A stretch of DNA of 64,000 nt from Parasedimentitalea denitrificans (GTDB lineage: Bacteria; Pseudomonadota; Alphaproteobacteria; Rhodobacterales; Rhodobacteraceae): positions 1-64,000 of the forward strand of contig NZ_QHLQ01000004.1 in NCBI RefSeq assembly GCF_011813015.1, written 5' to 3'. Positions 24,584 through 33,889 of this stretch are shown here, piece by piece. How positions within the stretch are numbered: position 1 is the stretch's first letter; each line of letters opens with the position of its first letter. The notes beneath the pieces were generated by a model. The model worked only from the letters and a program-made list of their open reading frames with translations. It searched no databases and was not told the DNA's origin. A program made the translations under genes and the position numbers.

Positions 24584-25372
24584 TTAGCTGTCTTTGCGAC
24601 CTTTGATAGGCGCCCAGATGCGTTTATTGGTCAGGTACAGCATCACCGACAAGATGGTCAGCATCAGCACACCGACAAATCCAACCGATTGGCGAGCCAT
24701 CATTTTGGGTTCAGCTGTCCACATCAGGAACGCTGCAACGTCCTGCGACATGGCGCGCACGTCATTGGCGTGACCATCCGAGAACTCAACCTGCTCGTCT
24801 GACAAAGGTGGCGCCATGGAAATCCAACCACCAGGGAACGCTGTGTTTGCGTACAGTGTCGTGCCGGCTTCGGTCTTTTCTTCACCAGTATAGCCATCCA
24901 GCAGCGAGGCAATATATTCAGCCCCACCCATGCCTTTGAACAGCTGGTTCATGCCCGAGCCATAAGGGCCATGGAAACCTGCACGTGCCTTAGCCATCAG
25001 GCTCAGGTCTGGTGCACCAGCATTCGTATTTGCTGGAAAGTTGTCCACTGGAGTTGCCGGACGATCTTCGTCTGCTTCAGCGTCATAGACCGAGAAGTTA
25101 TCAGCTGCATATGCACGCACCTGATCGGCTGGCATGTGTGGTCCGCCTTCATCCGACAACGTGCGGATAGGGACGAACTTCAAACCGTGACAGGCTGCAC
25201 AAACTTCTGTGTAGATCTGCAAGCCGCGTTGCAGCTGATTCTGATCATAGGAGCCAAACGGACCCTCATACGAGAACGCAAAGTCCTCGATGTGCTGGTC
25301 GCCGCCCCCTGCTGCCACTGCGGCAACAGGAGTCAGAGCAAGAGCGGCACCGATTACAAGTTTCTTCAACAT
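24584..25372 (-). CDS. petC: Cytochrome c1 of the bc1 complex
   Basis: The 262-residue periplasm-facing subunit of ubiquinol:cytochrome c oxidoreductase. It has a signal peptide ([20 protein letters not shown]), the covalent haem motif CAACH (C58, C61, H62), the axial-ligand region with methionine ([12 protein letters not shown] lies just before the anchor) and one C-terminal membrane anchor ([17 protein letters not shown]) ending in basic residues. It accepts electrons from the Rieske protein and passes them to a soluble or membrane cytochrome c. Last gene of the petA-petB-petC operon, 18 bases after petB. Confidence 0.95.
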   Translation of the reverse strand: MLKKLVIGAALALTPVAAVAAGGGDQHIEDFAFSYEGPFGSYDQNQLQRGLQIYTEVCAACHGLKFVPIRTLSDEGGPHMPADQVRAYAADNFSVYDAEADEDRPATPVDNFPANTNAGAPDLSLMAKARAGFHGPYGSGMNQLFKGMGGAEYIASLLDGYTGEEKTEAGTTLYANTAFPGGWISMAPPLSDEQVEFSDGHANDVRAMSQDVAAFLMWTAEPKMMARQSVGFVGVLMLTILSVMLYLTNKRIWAPIKGRKDS

Positions 25373-25390
25373 AGTTTCCGGTTCCTTTTC

Positions 25391-26719
25391 TTATTCGGCG
25401 GCTTTGGCGTCGGACGCCTTGCCATAATGCGCATCAAAATCTTCTTCGATGGTCGCAGGAATGGCAGTTGGTTTTTCAATGACACCCAGCAGCGGCAGGA
25501 TCACCAGGAAGTAACCAAACCAGTATGCAGATGCGATCAGCGAGAAGCTTGCATAGGGCTCTTCAGCAGGCATCGCACCCAGCCACATCAGGGCAAAGAA
25601 ATCGACAACCAGCAGGTAGAACCACCATTTGAACATTGGGCGGTAAGAACCGGAACGCACGCGGGATGTATCCAACCATGGAGCCAGTGCCATCACAGCG
25701 ATCGCGCCGAACATCGCCATCACACCAAAGAACTTGGCATCGATGATGCCACCGGTGACGAGCGAGGCAAACTGAACAACCCAGACTTCAGCAGTAAAGG
25801 CACGCAGGATCGCGTAGAACGGCAAGAAGTACCACTCAGGAACGATGTGTGCAGGTGTCACCAGCGGGTTGGCCTCGATGTAGTTATCGGGGTGACCCAG
25901 GTAGTTCGGCATAAAGCCAACAATTGCCCAGAACACAGCCAGAACCACAACCAGAGCAAAGAAGTCTTTGATCACAAAGTATGGCCAGAACGGCAGTGTA
26001 TCTTTCTTGGCTTCTTCTTTCGACCCTTTACGGACATCAACACCAGTTGGGTTGTTGTTGCCAGTGGTGTGGAAAGCCCAGATGTGCACGATAACAAGTG
26101 CCGCAATGATGAACGGCAGCAGATAGTGCAACGAGAAGAAGCGGTTCAGTGTGGCGTTGCCAACAGCAGGTCCGCCCAGCAGCCATGTTTGCAGCGCCTC
26201 ACCAATAAAGGGAATCGCGCCAAACAGGCCGGTGATCACGGTTGCACCCCAGAACGACATCTGACCCCAAGGCAGAACATAGCCCATGAAACCAGCGCCC
26301 ATCATCATCAGGAAGATCAGCATGCCGACAATCCAGGTGATTTCACGTGGCGCCTTGTAGGAACCGTAGAACAGACCACGGAAGATGTGGATATAAACGG
26401 CAACAAAGAACAGCGAGGCGCCGTTCATGTGTACATAGCGGATCATGTGGCCGCCGTTCACGTTACGCATGATGTGTTCAACACTGGCAAAAGCCAGGTC
26501 CACATGCGGCGTATAGTGCATTGCCAGAATGATACCGGTGACAATTTGCAGCACCAGGCAGAACGCCAGTACAATGCCCCAGATCCACCACCAGTTGAGG
26601 TTCTTTGGGGTGGGAATCATGATTGTGTCATACAGCAACCCAACAATTGGCAGGCGGCTATGAAGCCACTTCTCGGCACCAGTTTTGGGTTCGTAATGAT
26701 CGTGCGGAATTCCGGACAT
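25391..26719 (-). CDS. petB: Cytochrome b of the bc1 complex
   Basis: The 442-residue inner-membrane subunit with eight predicted membrane helices and the haem b histidines in helices B and D (the [15 protein letters not shown] and [13 protein letters not shown] contexts). The quinol-oxidation-site signature is present as [15 protein letters not shown]. Length and the N-terminal segment [20 protein letters not shown] match Rhodobacter cytochrome b. It sits between petA (11-base gap) and petC. The long opposite-strand frame across petB and petC is a coding shadow. Confidence 0.96.
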   Translation of the reverse strand: MSGIPHDHYEPKTGAEKWLHSRLPIVGLLYDTIMIPTPKNLNWWWIWGIVLAFCLVLQIVTGIILAMHYTPHVDLAFASVEHIMRNVNGGHMIRYVHMNGASLFFVAVYIHIFRGLFYGSYKAPREITWIVGMLIFLMMMGAGFMGYVLPWGQMSFWGATVITGLFGAIPFIGEALQTWLLGGPAVGNATLNRFFSLHYLLPFIIAALVIVHIWAFHTTGNNNPTGVDVRKGSKEEAKKDTLPFWPYFVIKDFFALVVVLAVFWAIVGFMPNYLGHPDNYIEANPLVTPAHIVPEWYFLPFYAILRAFTAEVWVVQFASLVTGGIIDAKFFGVMAMFGAIAVMALAPWLDTSRVRSGSYRPMFKWWFYLLVVDFFALMWLGAMPAEEPYASFSLIASAYWFGYFLVILPLLGVIEKPTAIPATIEEDFDAHYGKASDAKAAE

Positions 26720-26730
26720 AAATGGTTTCC

Positions 26731-27291
26731 TTATCCCAGTTTGATCGTTGTTTCATCGAGGAAGACAGCCATAGGAACTGGGAGGTTCTCAGGCGCCGGA
26801 CCTTTGCGGATACGACCAGCAGTGTCGTAGTGCGATCCGTGGCATGGGCAGAACCAGCCTTCGAAATCGCCAGCGCCGTCACCCAATGGCACGCAGCCAA
26901 GGTGGGTACAGACACCCATCATCACCAGCCATTCGCCGGCTTCATCCATAGTCCGGTTTTCATCAGATGCATCTACTTCGCCTTTGTTGGCGTTGCGGGC
27001 GATGGCATCCGGCAGTTCATCCAGTGATACGGCGCGCGCTTTGTCGATCTCTTCCTGGCTACGACGGCGAATGAACACCGGCTTACCTAGGAACATGACC
27101 CGCAGCTGCGTGCCGACTTCGACTCCGCTGATGTCGACGATGATCGACGACAGCGCCTGAACATCAGCCGAAGGGTTCATTTGATTGACCAGCGGCCAGA
27201 CGGCGGCTCCGGCGGTGACTGCCCCAGCGCCTGCTGTGGCGTAGTACAGGAAGTCTCTCCGGGTGCCTTCGTTGTCTTCTGCGTGGGACAC
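26731..27291 (-). CDS. petA: Rieske iron-sulfur protein of the bc1 complex
   Basis: A 186-residue protein with a twin-arginine-like N-terminus ([17 protein letters not shown]) that also forms the membrane anchor, and the [2Fe-2S] ligands in CTHLGC and CPCHGSHYD. It shuttles electrons from quinol at cytochrome b to cytochrome c1. An open frame reaches back to 27327, but the GTG at 27291 has GGAG eight bases upstream and gives the N-terminus and length of Rhodobacter PetA (about 187 residues). It is first in the operon; the 211 bases upstream must hold the promoter, but I could not assign it. Confidence 0.95.
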   Translation of the reverse strand: MSHAEDNEGTRRDFLYYATAGAGAVTAGAAVWPLVNQMNPSADVQALSSIIVDISGVEVGTQLRVMFLGKPVFIRRRSQEEIDKARAVSLDELPDAIARNANKGEVDASDENRTMDEAGEWLVMMGVCTHLGCVPLGDGAGDFEGWFCPCHGSHYDTAGRIRKGPAPENLPVPMAVFLDETTIKLG

Positions 27292-27502
27292 GAGGTTTTC
27301 TCCAATTCCAGCGCCCGTTTCGGGCAAACATGCGCATGCACCCCGAAAATTCGAGGTGGCTCAGGCGGCTATGTACCGATGAGAAAGGCTTTCGTCCAGC
27401 GGTCATACACGTGCAGAACGTCGCATAGACGGTTTTCTGACGGGCGGCGGTTGCAAAGCAACACAGATATTGGGGCCGCCCGCCATATTTCAAGGCTAGG
27501 AA

Positions 27503-28105
27503 TTAAGCCGCGGGAGGTTTTGTCGCCTGCATGCTCGGGCGTGATTCGAATTCTGCAAACCAGTCCGCCAATGCCTCGTTGCTGTGGCGCCAATTGCTGT
27601 CTGGATGACGGAAATCGACATAGGACAGCGCACATCCAACTGCGATGTGGCCAATGTCAAAAGGCCCCTTGAGGTGGCTTATCCATCGCGCGTTCAGCGC
27701 GGCACAGGCATCTTGCACCTTACCCATCTGAGCGGTCACCCAGCCATCCCACTGCTTATCCTCGGGACGGATTCGGACCTCATAGGTTGCCGACACAGCG
27801 GCATCCATGATGCCATCTGCGGTTGCCTCCATGATTTTGCTGTCCCAGCCACCAGCGTACAGCCCGCCATCGCCACGATCATTGAGGTACTCGCAGATCA
27901 CTCGGCTATCATACAGCGTCGGGCCATCATCACGGACAAGCGCCGGGATTTTGCCTAACGGATTCGCCGCCTTGGCATCGTCGGCCGTTGACAGAGGGGT
28001 TGTTGCCACTTGTTGGATTTCGACCTCGTCCAGCTGACCGGTTTCATGCAACAGCATCATAACCTTACGTACAAATGGGGACGTCGGAGCGTAAATAAGC
28101 TTCAT
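27503..28105 (-). CDS. Glutathione S-transferase family protein
   Basis: A 200-residue cytoplasmic GST. The thioredoxin-like N-terminal domain opens with MKLIYAPTSPFVRKVMMLLH, where the serine in SPF takes the place of the catalytic Ser or Cys of beta- and zeta-like classes, and continues with the glutathione-contact segment GKIPALVRDDGPTLYDSRVI. The all-helical C-terminal domain follows (about 85-200). This is the family of E. coli YibF-like proteins. It lies downstream of a 72-base gap from the PaiB-like gene on the same strand. Substrate unknown. Confidence 0.88.
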   Translation of the reverse strand: MKLIYAPTSPFVRKVMMLLHETGQLDEVEIQQVATTPLSTADDAKAANPLGKIPALVRDDGPTLYDSRVICEYLNDRGDGGLYAGGWDSKIMEATADGIMDAAVSATYEVRIRPEDKQWDGWVTAQMGKVQDACAALNARWISHLKGPFDIGHIAVGCALSYVDFRHPDSNWRHSNEALADWFAEFESRPSMQATKPPAA

Positions 28106-28176
28106 AGAATTCTCCTTTCAGCTCGCACTCTAGTTGTGGTTCCAGCAATGAAAAGGCCGAAAGCACACTGAGCCAA

Positions 28177-28800
28177 TCACGTCGCCTTGATCCGCCCCAG
28201 CATGAGGTCTGACAGAGCTTTCTGCTCGCCCCCCAAACTCGTCTCGATTTGCTCAGCCACCCCGTAACGGGCCGCATCCTGTTTGTTTTGGCTTAACTTC
28301 CAGGTGCCGTCGACGTCAGTTACATGCATCCGCGCAGGCACGATCATACGCATCATTTTGTCCAATACTTCGGGGGTCATTTTGCCGGTCGACCAAGGCG
28401 GCTTTGGCAGTAAGTGCGATTCGTAAAAGGCCGATTGCCGATCCAACAGGTCGCGCATCTCTTCGGGTGGGCGCAGCTCCAACTCGCCAGTCAGATGCAC
28501 GGCGACATAGTTCCAAGTCGGCACCTGATCATCCACCGCATACCAGTCGGGTGAGACATAGCCATCCGGCCCACTAACCGCGATGCGCGCTGGCATGGGT
28601 GACTTCAACGATCGGGCAATCGGATTTGAACGAACCATATGCAGCTCCGCCCATTGCCCATCTTCTGACAACAGAAACGGCACATGGCTGATTAGCGGAG
28701 CGCCATCAGCCGAAACAGCCAAGACACCGAATGCACGAGAACGAGCGAAATCAAGATTTTGTTTGGTTTCAGCGTCGTGAAATACTTGGTTTGGATGCAT
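28177..28800 (-). CDS. PaiB-family FMN-binding (negative transcriptional regulator type) protein
   Basis: A 207-residue protein of the PaiB family (split-barrel flavin-reductase fold). It begins MHPNQVFH and has the conserved HVPFLL segment, SPDWYAVDDQVPTWNYVAVH and a C-terminal LSQNKQDAARYGV. Family members were named as transcriptional repressors but are structurally FMN or haem binders, so the biochemical role here is open. The ATG at 28800 has AAGGAG seven bases upstream; the frame to 28821 has no such support. It is divergent from the LysE exporter gene, 124 bases between starts. Confidence 0.85.
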   Translation of the reverse strand: MHPNQVFHDAETKQNLDFARSRAFGVLAVSADGAPLISHVPFLLSEDGQWAELHMVRSNPIARSLKSPMPARIAVSGPDGYVSPDWYAVDDQVPTWNYVAVHLTGELELRPPEEMRDLLDRQSAFYESHLLPKPPWSTGKMTPEVLDKMMRMIVPARMHVTDVDGTWKLSQNKQDAARYGVAEQIETSLGGEQKALSDLMLGRIKAT

Positions 28801-28924
28801 TGGGTTCTCCTTTGCGCCCACTGTCGAAAACTAGCTCCGATTTGGCAAGCCTTTGCGCAGGAACCGGGTCGCGCGTCATCTGCTGCAACAGATATGCCCA
28901 TTCTGTCTCTACAGGATGATGTTC

Positions 28925-29521
28925 ATGACCCAAACTCTTGTCTCGCTTGCTGCTTTTCTGTTCCCACTGGCCTACAGCCCCGGCCCCGGCAACATGTTCT
29001 TTGCCGCCAATGGTGCGCGGTTTGGGCTCTTGGCGACGTTACGGGCCAATTTTGGCTATCACCTGGCAACGTGGTTGGTAACAGCCGCGATTGGTCTGGG
29101 TTTTGTCACCACATTGGACCGGTTCCCGCAGATTTTCGTTTTGCTCAAATGGGCTGGGGCGGTGTACGTGTTCTGGTTGGCTTGGAAGTTGATCAGGTCG
29201 GGTGTGCTGCAAGGGAATGAGTCCGCTCGGCCTGCTTCATTTGTCGATGGGGCCGTGTTGTTGTTGCTGAACCCCAAGGGCTATGTCATCATCGCATTAA
29301 TGTTTTCGCAGTTTCTGACACCTTCCAACACTGATGCTGTGACCTTTATTCTGCTGATCACAACAGCCTTTACGCTGAACAACTTTATCGCCTTTGTTGT
29401 CTGGACCATGATCGGTGATCAGATCGCCAGCCATTTCAGATCACCCGACAGTGCGCGACGTTTGAATACCTTGTTTGGCGGCATGTTGGCGCTGGTTGCG
29501 ATGTGGATGCTGATTTCTTGA
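28925..29521 (+). CDS. LysE/RhtB-family amino-acid exporter
   Basis: A 198-residue inner-membrane protein with about six hydrophobic segments. The N-terminal motif PLAYSPGPGNMFFAANGARFG is the LysE signature (SPGPxxxxxxxxGxxxG), and LLNPKGYVIIALMFSQF is the second conserved block. It would export an amino acid or related compound. The frame begins at 28853, but the ATG at 28925 gives the normal N-terminus directly before the first membrane segment. It is the first of two LysE-family genes in the window (the other starts at 54044). Substrate unknown. Confidence 0.88.
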   Translation: MTQTLVSLAAFLFPLAYSPGPGNMFFAANGARFGLLATLRANFGYHLATWLVTAAIGLGFVTTLDRFPQIFVLLKWAGAVYVFWLAWKLIRSGVLQGNESARPASFVDGAVLLLLNPKGYVIIALMFSQFLTPSNTDAVTFILLITTAFTLNNFIAFVVWTMIGDQIASHFRSPDSARRLNTLFGGMLALVAMWMLIS

Positions 29522-29564
29522 TGCCCTCTTGCAAACCGGTCCTTCACTTGCCAAGTTGCGCTTG

Positions 29565-29701
29565 TTCTCAGGGCGGGGCGAAATTCCCCACCGGCGGTAA
29601 GCAGGTTCATCCTGTAAGCCCGCGAGCGGCCCCGTTGTTTGGGGTGTCAGCAGATCTGGTGTGATTCCAGAGCCGACGGTCATAGTCCGGATGGAAGAGA
29701 A
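29565..29701 (+). promoter_or_regulatory. FMN riboswitch (RFN element)
   Basis: The conserved RFN blocks are in order: CAGGGCGGGGCGAAATTCCC, then CACCGGCGGTA, AGCCCGCGAGCG, GTCAGCAGATCTGGT, and the closing GCCGACGGTCATAGTCCGGA. It lies 81 bases upstream of the ribH start, so lumazine synthase should be shut down when FMN is plentiful. Whether it acts on transcription or translation cannot be read directly. Confidence 0.95.
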
Positions 29702-29781
29702 CGTGCGAAAGGGAGCATCATTGGTGCGCCCTGTCGTTCGTTATCGCCTTGGGTGACGTGTCTGTACCAAAGGAGATAACC

Positions 29782-30222
29782 ATGACACACACCCGATATG
29801 CCTTTATCAAGGCACAATGGCACGCCGAGATTGTTGATCGCGCTCTCGAAGGTTTCTTGCAGCTGATCCCGGCCGAGCAGGTTGATGTCTATGACGTGCC
29901 CGGTGCGTTTGAGATGCCGCTTCTAGCTAAGGATCTGGCTGCAACCGGCCAGTATGCAGCCGTGGCCTGTGCCGCCTTTGTGGTTGATGGCGGCATCTAC
30001 CGGCATGATTTTGTGGCCCAAGCCGTGGTTGACGGGCTGATGCGCGCCGGAATGGATACTGGGGTGCCGGTTTTGTCGGTGTCGCTGACACCGCACCAGT
30101 ATCAGGAAACCGACCACCACAATACGATTTACCGCGAGCACTTTGTTGAAAAGGGTCGCGAGGCGGCGCAGGCCGCGTTGATGATCGGCAAGACACGCGA
30201 CGCGGTTGTGAAAGCCGCTTAA
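29782..30222 (+). CDS. ribH: 6,7-dimethyl-8-ribityllumazine synthase, type II (RibH2-like)
   Basis: Condenses 3,4-dihydroxy-2-butanone 4-phosphate with the ribityl-pyrimidine to give the riboflavin precursor. The 146 residues have the active-site blocks DVYDVPGAFEMPLLAKDL and FVVDGGIYRHDFVAQAV. The Trp-bearing N-terminus (YAFIKAQWHAEIVDRAL) and the Asp-rich variant of the GAVIRG loop match the RibH2 type of Brucella and Mesorhizobium rather than the canonical RibH1. The start at 29782 has AAAGGAG at the right distance. It stands alone under an FMN riboswitch, separate from other rib genes, which fits a second isozyme made when flavin is low. Confidence 0.9.
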   Translation: MTHTRYAFIKAQWHAEIVDRALEGFLQLIPAEQVDVYDVPGAFEMPLLAKDLAATGQYAAVACAAFVVDGGIYRHDFVAQAVVDGLMRAGMDTGVPVLSVSLTPHQYQETDHHNTIYREHFVEKGREAAQAALMIGKTRDAVVKAA

Positions 30223-30226
30223 CTTC

Positions 30227-30275
30227 GCTCGTCGCGAAAGCGGCGAGCACGCGTCCGCCCCAAGGCGGGCGCGTT
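30227..30275. terminator. Tandem hairpins between convergent ribH and thiQ
   Basis: GCTCGTCGC-GAAA-GCGGCGAGC (30227-30248) has a GNRA-type tetraloop, followed at once by ACGCGTCCGCC-CCAA-GGCGGGCGCGT (30249-30274), each with one internal mismatch. No T-run follows, so this may act as a rho-assisted or bidirectional stop, or as a repeat-like structure. Confidence 0.45.
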
Positions 30276-30342
30276 CCGCACCCTCCCGGGCGAACGCCCT
30301 ACCGCGAGCAACTTCTGCCGATTTAGCTTCAACCCTTGCTTG

Positions 30343-31035
30343 CTACCCTAGATAAGCCTTGAGCGCCGGTGGCGGATTATCAAGCAGGGTTGCTGTGTCC
30401 ATCGGCGGATCGGCCTCACCCTCGGCCACCAGCACCACCTGATCCGCAATTCGTCGGGCATCGCTAGGGTCATGGCTGACCATCAACAGGGTTGCACCAC
30501 TTTCGGCAACCAGTTCGGCCACCAAATCCAGCATCTCGGCTTTAAGCGCTGGCCCAAGCGCGGCAAAGGGTTCATCCAGCAACAACAGATCGCGCCCTTG
30601 CACCAACACCCGCGCCAAGGCAACCCGGCTTTGCTGCCCGCCAGACAAGGCAGCGGGTTTGCGATCTCCCATGCCGTCCAGCCCGACGCGGGCCAGTGCG
30701 GCCTGCACATTCGCCTGCTGCGCATTGTCCAAGCGCAAGTTCGGATGGATACCCAAGCCGACATTTTGCGCCACGGTCAGGTGCGGGAACAGGTTGCCAT
30801 CCTGAAACAACATCGCAATGGGACGTTTGCCCGGCTCGATTGGTGTCAGGTCATAGTCACGCCAGCGAATCGCCCCCTCAGAGAGGGCTCGGAACCCGGC
30901 CAGCGCCTCGATCAGCGTCGACTTCCCTGCCCCCGATGGCCCGATCACGGCAATGCGGCTGCCCGGCGCGATCTCTAGATCCGCGTGCAAAGCGAACCCC
31001 CCGTTTTCAATCAGGCAATTTTCAAGCCTCAGCAT
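30343..31035 (-). CDS. thiQ: Thiamine ABC transporter ATP-binding protein
   Basis: A 230-residue single ABC ATPase: Walker A GPSGAGKS (about 33-40), signature LSGGQQSRVALAR, Walker B DLLLLDEPFAALGP and the H-loop SHDPSDARR. Downstream of and overlapping the permease gene by 14 bases, it completes the thiBPQ transporter for thiamine and thiamine phosphates. The TPP riboswitch ahead of thiB controls the whole unit. Assignment to thiamine comes from the operon and the riboswitch, since ATPase subunits are not specific by sequence. Confidence 0.92.
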   Translation of the reverse strand: MLRLENCLIENGGFALHADLEIAPGSRIAVIGPSGAGKSTLIEALAGFRALSEGAIRWRDYDLTPIEPGKRPIAMLFQDGNLFPHLTVAQNVGLGIHPNLRLDNAQQANVQAALARVGLDGMGDRKPAALSGGQQSRVALARVLVQGRDLLLLDEPFAALGPALKAEMLDLVAELVAESGATLLMVSHDPSDARRIADQVVLVAEGEADPPMDTATLLDNPPPALKAYLG

Positions 31036-32578
31036 GCCAGCGGCCTCCTCGGTCCAAAATCCAAAACGCCGACATCGACAACGCCAGCAACAGCAACGCC
31101 GCCCCGGCTGCGGCCTCCATCCGGTAAGCCCCCATCAGACGGTAGACCTGTAGTGGCAGGGTGGCAAACTCGGGGTCGGCAAACAGGGCCACCACGCCCA
31201 GATCGCCCATCGACAGCGCCGCAGCCAGACCAGCAGAAAAACCAATTTGTGCTCGCATACGGGGCAGCAGCACCCGCAGCACAAAGGGTAGCCCGCGCAT
31301 ATCCAGTGACATCGACAGGCGGCCATAACGGCCAACCACGGACTTGGCTCGCGGCACGAGTATTCGCAGCGCAAAGGGCAGCGCCATCACCGCATTGACC
31401 AGCGCCGTCACCGGCAGCGCCAGCGCAAAGGGGTCGGCGATGGGGTAGATAACGATGAACAACCCGGTGCCGATCACAAGTGGAGAGGCGGCGAGGCCCA
31501 ATATACCGGCAACCTCGATCACTGTGCCACGTCCCAGTGCAACCGCCGTTGCCATCGGCAGCGCCAAGACCAGCATCAGCACGGTGCTGAGCGTAGCGAC
31601 CAATATAGAATTCAGGGCCGCAGTCCAAACCGAGGCTTTGAGGCCAACCAGACCGGGCACGCCAGACAGCGCAATGGCGGCCAATGGCAACAGCAGGAAG
31701 GCAGCGGCCAGAAGGATCCAGAAACCATCCATGACCCGCGAGGTGGTCGAATTGCCATCCCAACGTTGCAAAGGGCGGTCCAACCCAGCGCCGAACCCCT
31801 CGCCAACTGCCACTTTGACCGCCACCAATGCGGCGGCTCCGGTCAGCACCAGTTGCAACCCCGACAACATTGCAGCGCGGCCAAGGTCAAAATCAAAACG
31901 AAACGCCTGATAGATCGCCAGCTCGATAGTGGTGGCCCGCGGTCCGCCGCCCAAGGTCAGCGCCACAGCAAAGCTGGACAGGCAAATGGCAAAGATCACC
32001 GCCAAGGCGCCGGGTACCACACGGCGCAACATCGGGTATTCCAGCAGGTTTCGCATTGCGCGTGCATCTGCGCCCAGCTGCGCGGCTAAGCGAAAACGCT
32101 CTGCCGGGATTTCCTGCCACCCCTGCAAGATCAATCGTGTTGCCAGCGGCAGGTTGAAAAACACATGCGCCAGGACCACGCCGTGCAGCCCATAGATCTG
32201 CACCGGTTCCAGCCCAAACAGGGCTAAAACATCACTCAGCCACCCCGCCCTACCAAAGACCTGCAGCAGTCCCAGAATCGCAACAATGACGGGGAGGATA
32301 AAAGGCGCGCCCAGCAGTGCGATCAGCAGACGCCTCCCAGCAAACCGCCGTCGCGCCAAGGCGCGCGCCGCCGGTATGGCCAACGCCACACTCAACCCCG
32401 CCGACAGGCAGGCCTGTATCAGGGTAAACCGCAGCGCCGCCCAATCGGCACTGCCCAGCCCACGGCCGGGTTCAGCCCGCAAGACAACCGCGGCAAGCGT
32501 GCCAAAGATCAGAGCCGCCACAACAAGGGCAGCGCCGATCCCAGCGCGAGCGCTTACTGGCTGAGCGCGGTCAGCCAT
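31022..32578 (-). CDS. thiP: Thiamine ABC transporter permease (fused double permease)
   Basis: A 518-residue inner-membrane protein with two BPD_transp_1 halves, about 12 membrane segments in all, as in E. coli ThiP. The EAA-like loops are AAQLGADARAMRNLLEYPML in the first half and SLDMRGLPFVLRVLLPRMRA in the second. It starts 25 bases inside the end of thiB and overlaps thiQ, so all three are translationally linked. Alternative: iron(III)-type double permeases look similar, but the riboswitch and ThiB settle it. Confidence 0.92.
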   Translation of the reverse strand: MADRAQPVSARAGIGAALVVAALIFGTLAAVVLRAEPGRGLGSADWAALRFTLIQACLSAGLSVALAIPAARALARRRFAGRRLLIALLGAPFILPVIVAILGLLQVFGRAGWLSDVLALFGLEPVQIYGLHGVVLAHVFFNLPLATRLILQGWQEIPAERFRLAAQLGADARAMRNLLEYPMLRRVVPGALAVIFAICLSSFAVALTLGGGPRATTIELAIYQAFRFDFDLGRAAMLSGLQLVLTGAAALVAVKVAVGEGFGAGLDRPLQRWDGNSTTSRVMDGFWILLAAAFLLLPLAAIALSGVPGLVGLKASVWTAALNSILVATLSTVLMLVLALPMATAVALGRGTVIEVAGILGLAASPLVIGTGLFIVIYPIADPFALALPVTALVNAVMALPFALRILVPRAKSVVGRYGRLSMSLDMRGLPFVLRVLLPRMRAQIGFSAGLAAALSMGDLGVVALFADPEFATLPLQVYRLMGAYRMEAAAGAALLLLALSMSAFWILDRGGRWHAEA

Positions 32579-33531
32579 TCTTCCAATGCGGCATCACGCA
32601 CCGCTGCAGCCTCATCTTCGGCCAACAACAGAGACTTGCTCGGCTCAACCAGAGTTTCAAAGCCTTTTGGCAGGCCTTCGGCTGGGGTCACGGCTGGGTA
32701 CATCCAGTTGGTGGTTGGAATGATCGACTGGAACGCATCCGACACCATGAAGGCCAGGAACTGATCGGCCAGCTCGGGCTGGTCGCTGGCCGCCAGTTTC
32801 CCGGCAACCTCAACCTGCATGTAGTGACCTTCGTCAAACACGGCTGCGGCCTTGGAGGCATCCTCTTCGGCGATCAGGTGATAGGCAGGGGAGGTTGTGT
32901 AAGACAGCACCATGTCAGCCTCACCTTCCAGGAACATGCCATAGGCCTCGGACCAGCCCTTGGTCACGGTGACAACATTGTCGGCCAGATCGGCCCAGAT
33001 TGCCGGGGCTTCGCCGCCATAGGCCGCCTTGACCCACATCAGCAGGCCCAGACCGGGGGTTGAGGAGCGTGGATCCTGGATCACGATCTTTTTGTCGCTA
33101 GCAGCCAGCTCTTTGAAGTTGGCAGGGGCCGCAGCATCAGCGTTGTGTACAAACGAGAAATAGCCCCAGTCATAAGGGGCAAAGGTCGCGTCAGTCCAAG
33201 TCACAGGCAACGCATAGTCGGCAGTGACCGAGTGATCGGCAAACAGACCAGTGGCCTTGGCGGCGGCGGTCAGGTTGGTGTCCAGCCCCAGCACAACATC
33301 CGCGTCCGAGCGTTCACCTTCCAGCTTGATGCGCGCCAGCAGCGCAGCGCCGTCACCAGCGCCGACCAGTTTCAGGTCGCAGCCACAAACTTCTTCAAAA
33401 GCTTTTTCCACCGCCGGGCCGGGGCCCCAGTCGGAAACAAAGCTGTCATAGGTGTAAACGGTCAGTTCAGGTGCGTCGGCATAGGCCGCCGTTGTGCTCA
33501 ACAGTCCCGCTGCAATCACAAGATACTTCAT
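32554..33531 (-). CDS. thiB: Thiamine-binding periplasmic protein
   Basis: A 325-residue receptor with signal peptide MKYLVIAAGLLSTTAAYAD and the ThiB segments ELTVYTYDSFVSDWGPGPAV, LVGAGDGAALLARI, DVVLGLDTNLTAAAKATGLF and IVIQDPRSSTPGLGLLMW. It captures thiamine or its phosphates in the periplasm for ThiP/ThiQ. The frame runs far upstream (to 33891) through the riboswitch, which cannot be coding. The ATG at 33531 has GGAGG six bases upstream and starts a proper signal peptide. Confidence 0.94.
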   Translation of the reverse strand: MKYLVIAAGLLSTTAAYADAPELTVYTYDSFVSDWGPGPAVEKAFEEVCGCDLKLVGAGDGAALLARIKLEGERSDADVVLGLDTNLTAAAKATGLFADHSVTADYALPVTWTDATFAPYDWGYFSFVHNADAAAPANFKELAASDKKIVIQDPRSSTPGLGLLMWVKAAYGGEAPAIWADLADNVVTVTKGWSEAYGMFLEGEADMVLSYTTSPAYHLIAEEDASKAAAVFDEGHYMQVEVAGKLAASDQPELADQFLAFMVSDAFQSIIPTTNWMYPAVTPAEGLPKGFETLVEPSKSLLLAEDEAAAVRDAALEEWLTALSQ

Positions 33532-33573
33532 GGCATCCTCCATTGCGGCGATGGGCAAGGGGGATGTGCTCCC

Positions 33574-33662
33574 AGACCTTCCCTCCGCCGGTGTTAGCCG
33601 GTTCAGGTTCAACGGGTCCGCCATTGATGGCATCTCAGCGCAGTGTCCCACGCACCCCGAGG
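33574..33662 (-). promoter_or_regulatory. TPP riboswitch (THI element) controlling thiBPQ
   Basis: The minus strand shows the THI-box blocks in order: CTCGGGGTGC, GCTGAGATG, ACCCGTTGAACCTGAACCGG and TAACACCGGCGGAGGGAAGG. It ends 42 bases before the thiB start. The 33532-33889 stretch otherwise holds the thiB promoter region, a G9 run and the aroC leader. Confidence 0.95.
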
Positions 33663-33774
33663 TGTGGCCGATACCTATGCGCCACCCCGCCCAAACACAA
33701 GCAGATCCCAAATCAGGCCCTACCACTTCGACAAACTGGAATGATCCGCCCTTCATCTGGCCATAATTTTTCCT

Positions 33775-33783
33775 GGGGGGGGG
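33775..33783. repeat. Run of nine G in the thiB/aroC intergenic region
   Basis: Nine consecutive G (C9 on the thiB strand) lie next to an AT-rich stretch (CCATAATTTTTCC) that could be the -10 region of the thiBPQ promoter on the minus strand. Homopolymers of this length can vary by slippage. Confidence 0.7.
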
Positions 33784-33889
33784 CATCGCAGATGGCGGGG
33801 GCCGCACCCCAACCCGGCCCCGATTGTGCAAAACCCCTTGAGAGCCAGCCGCCACACCGCTAAGCACGTCCCGCAAAGGAGCCTGCCCC

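Noticed and set aside
24971..26830. 619-residue open frame on the plus strand opposite petC and petB
   Set aside because: The minus strand encodes clear cytochrome c1, b and Rieske proteins. The plus frame has low-complexity His/Gln-rich composition typical of an antisense shadow.
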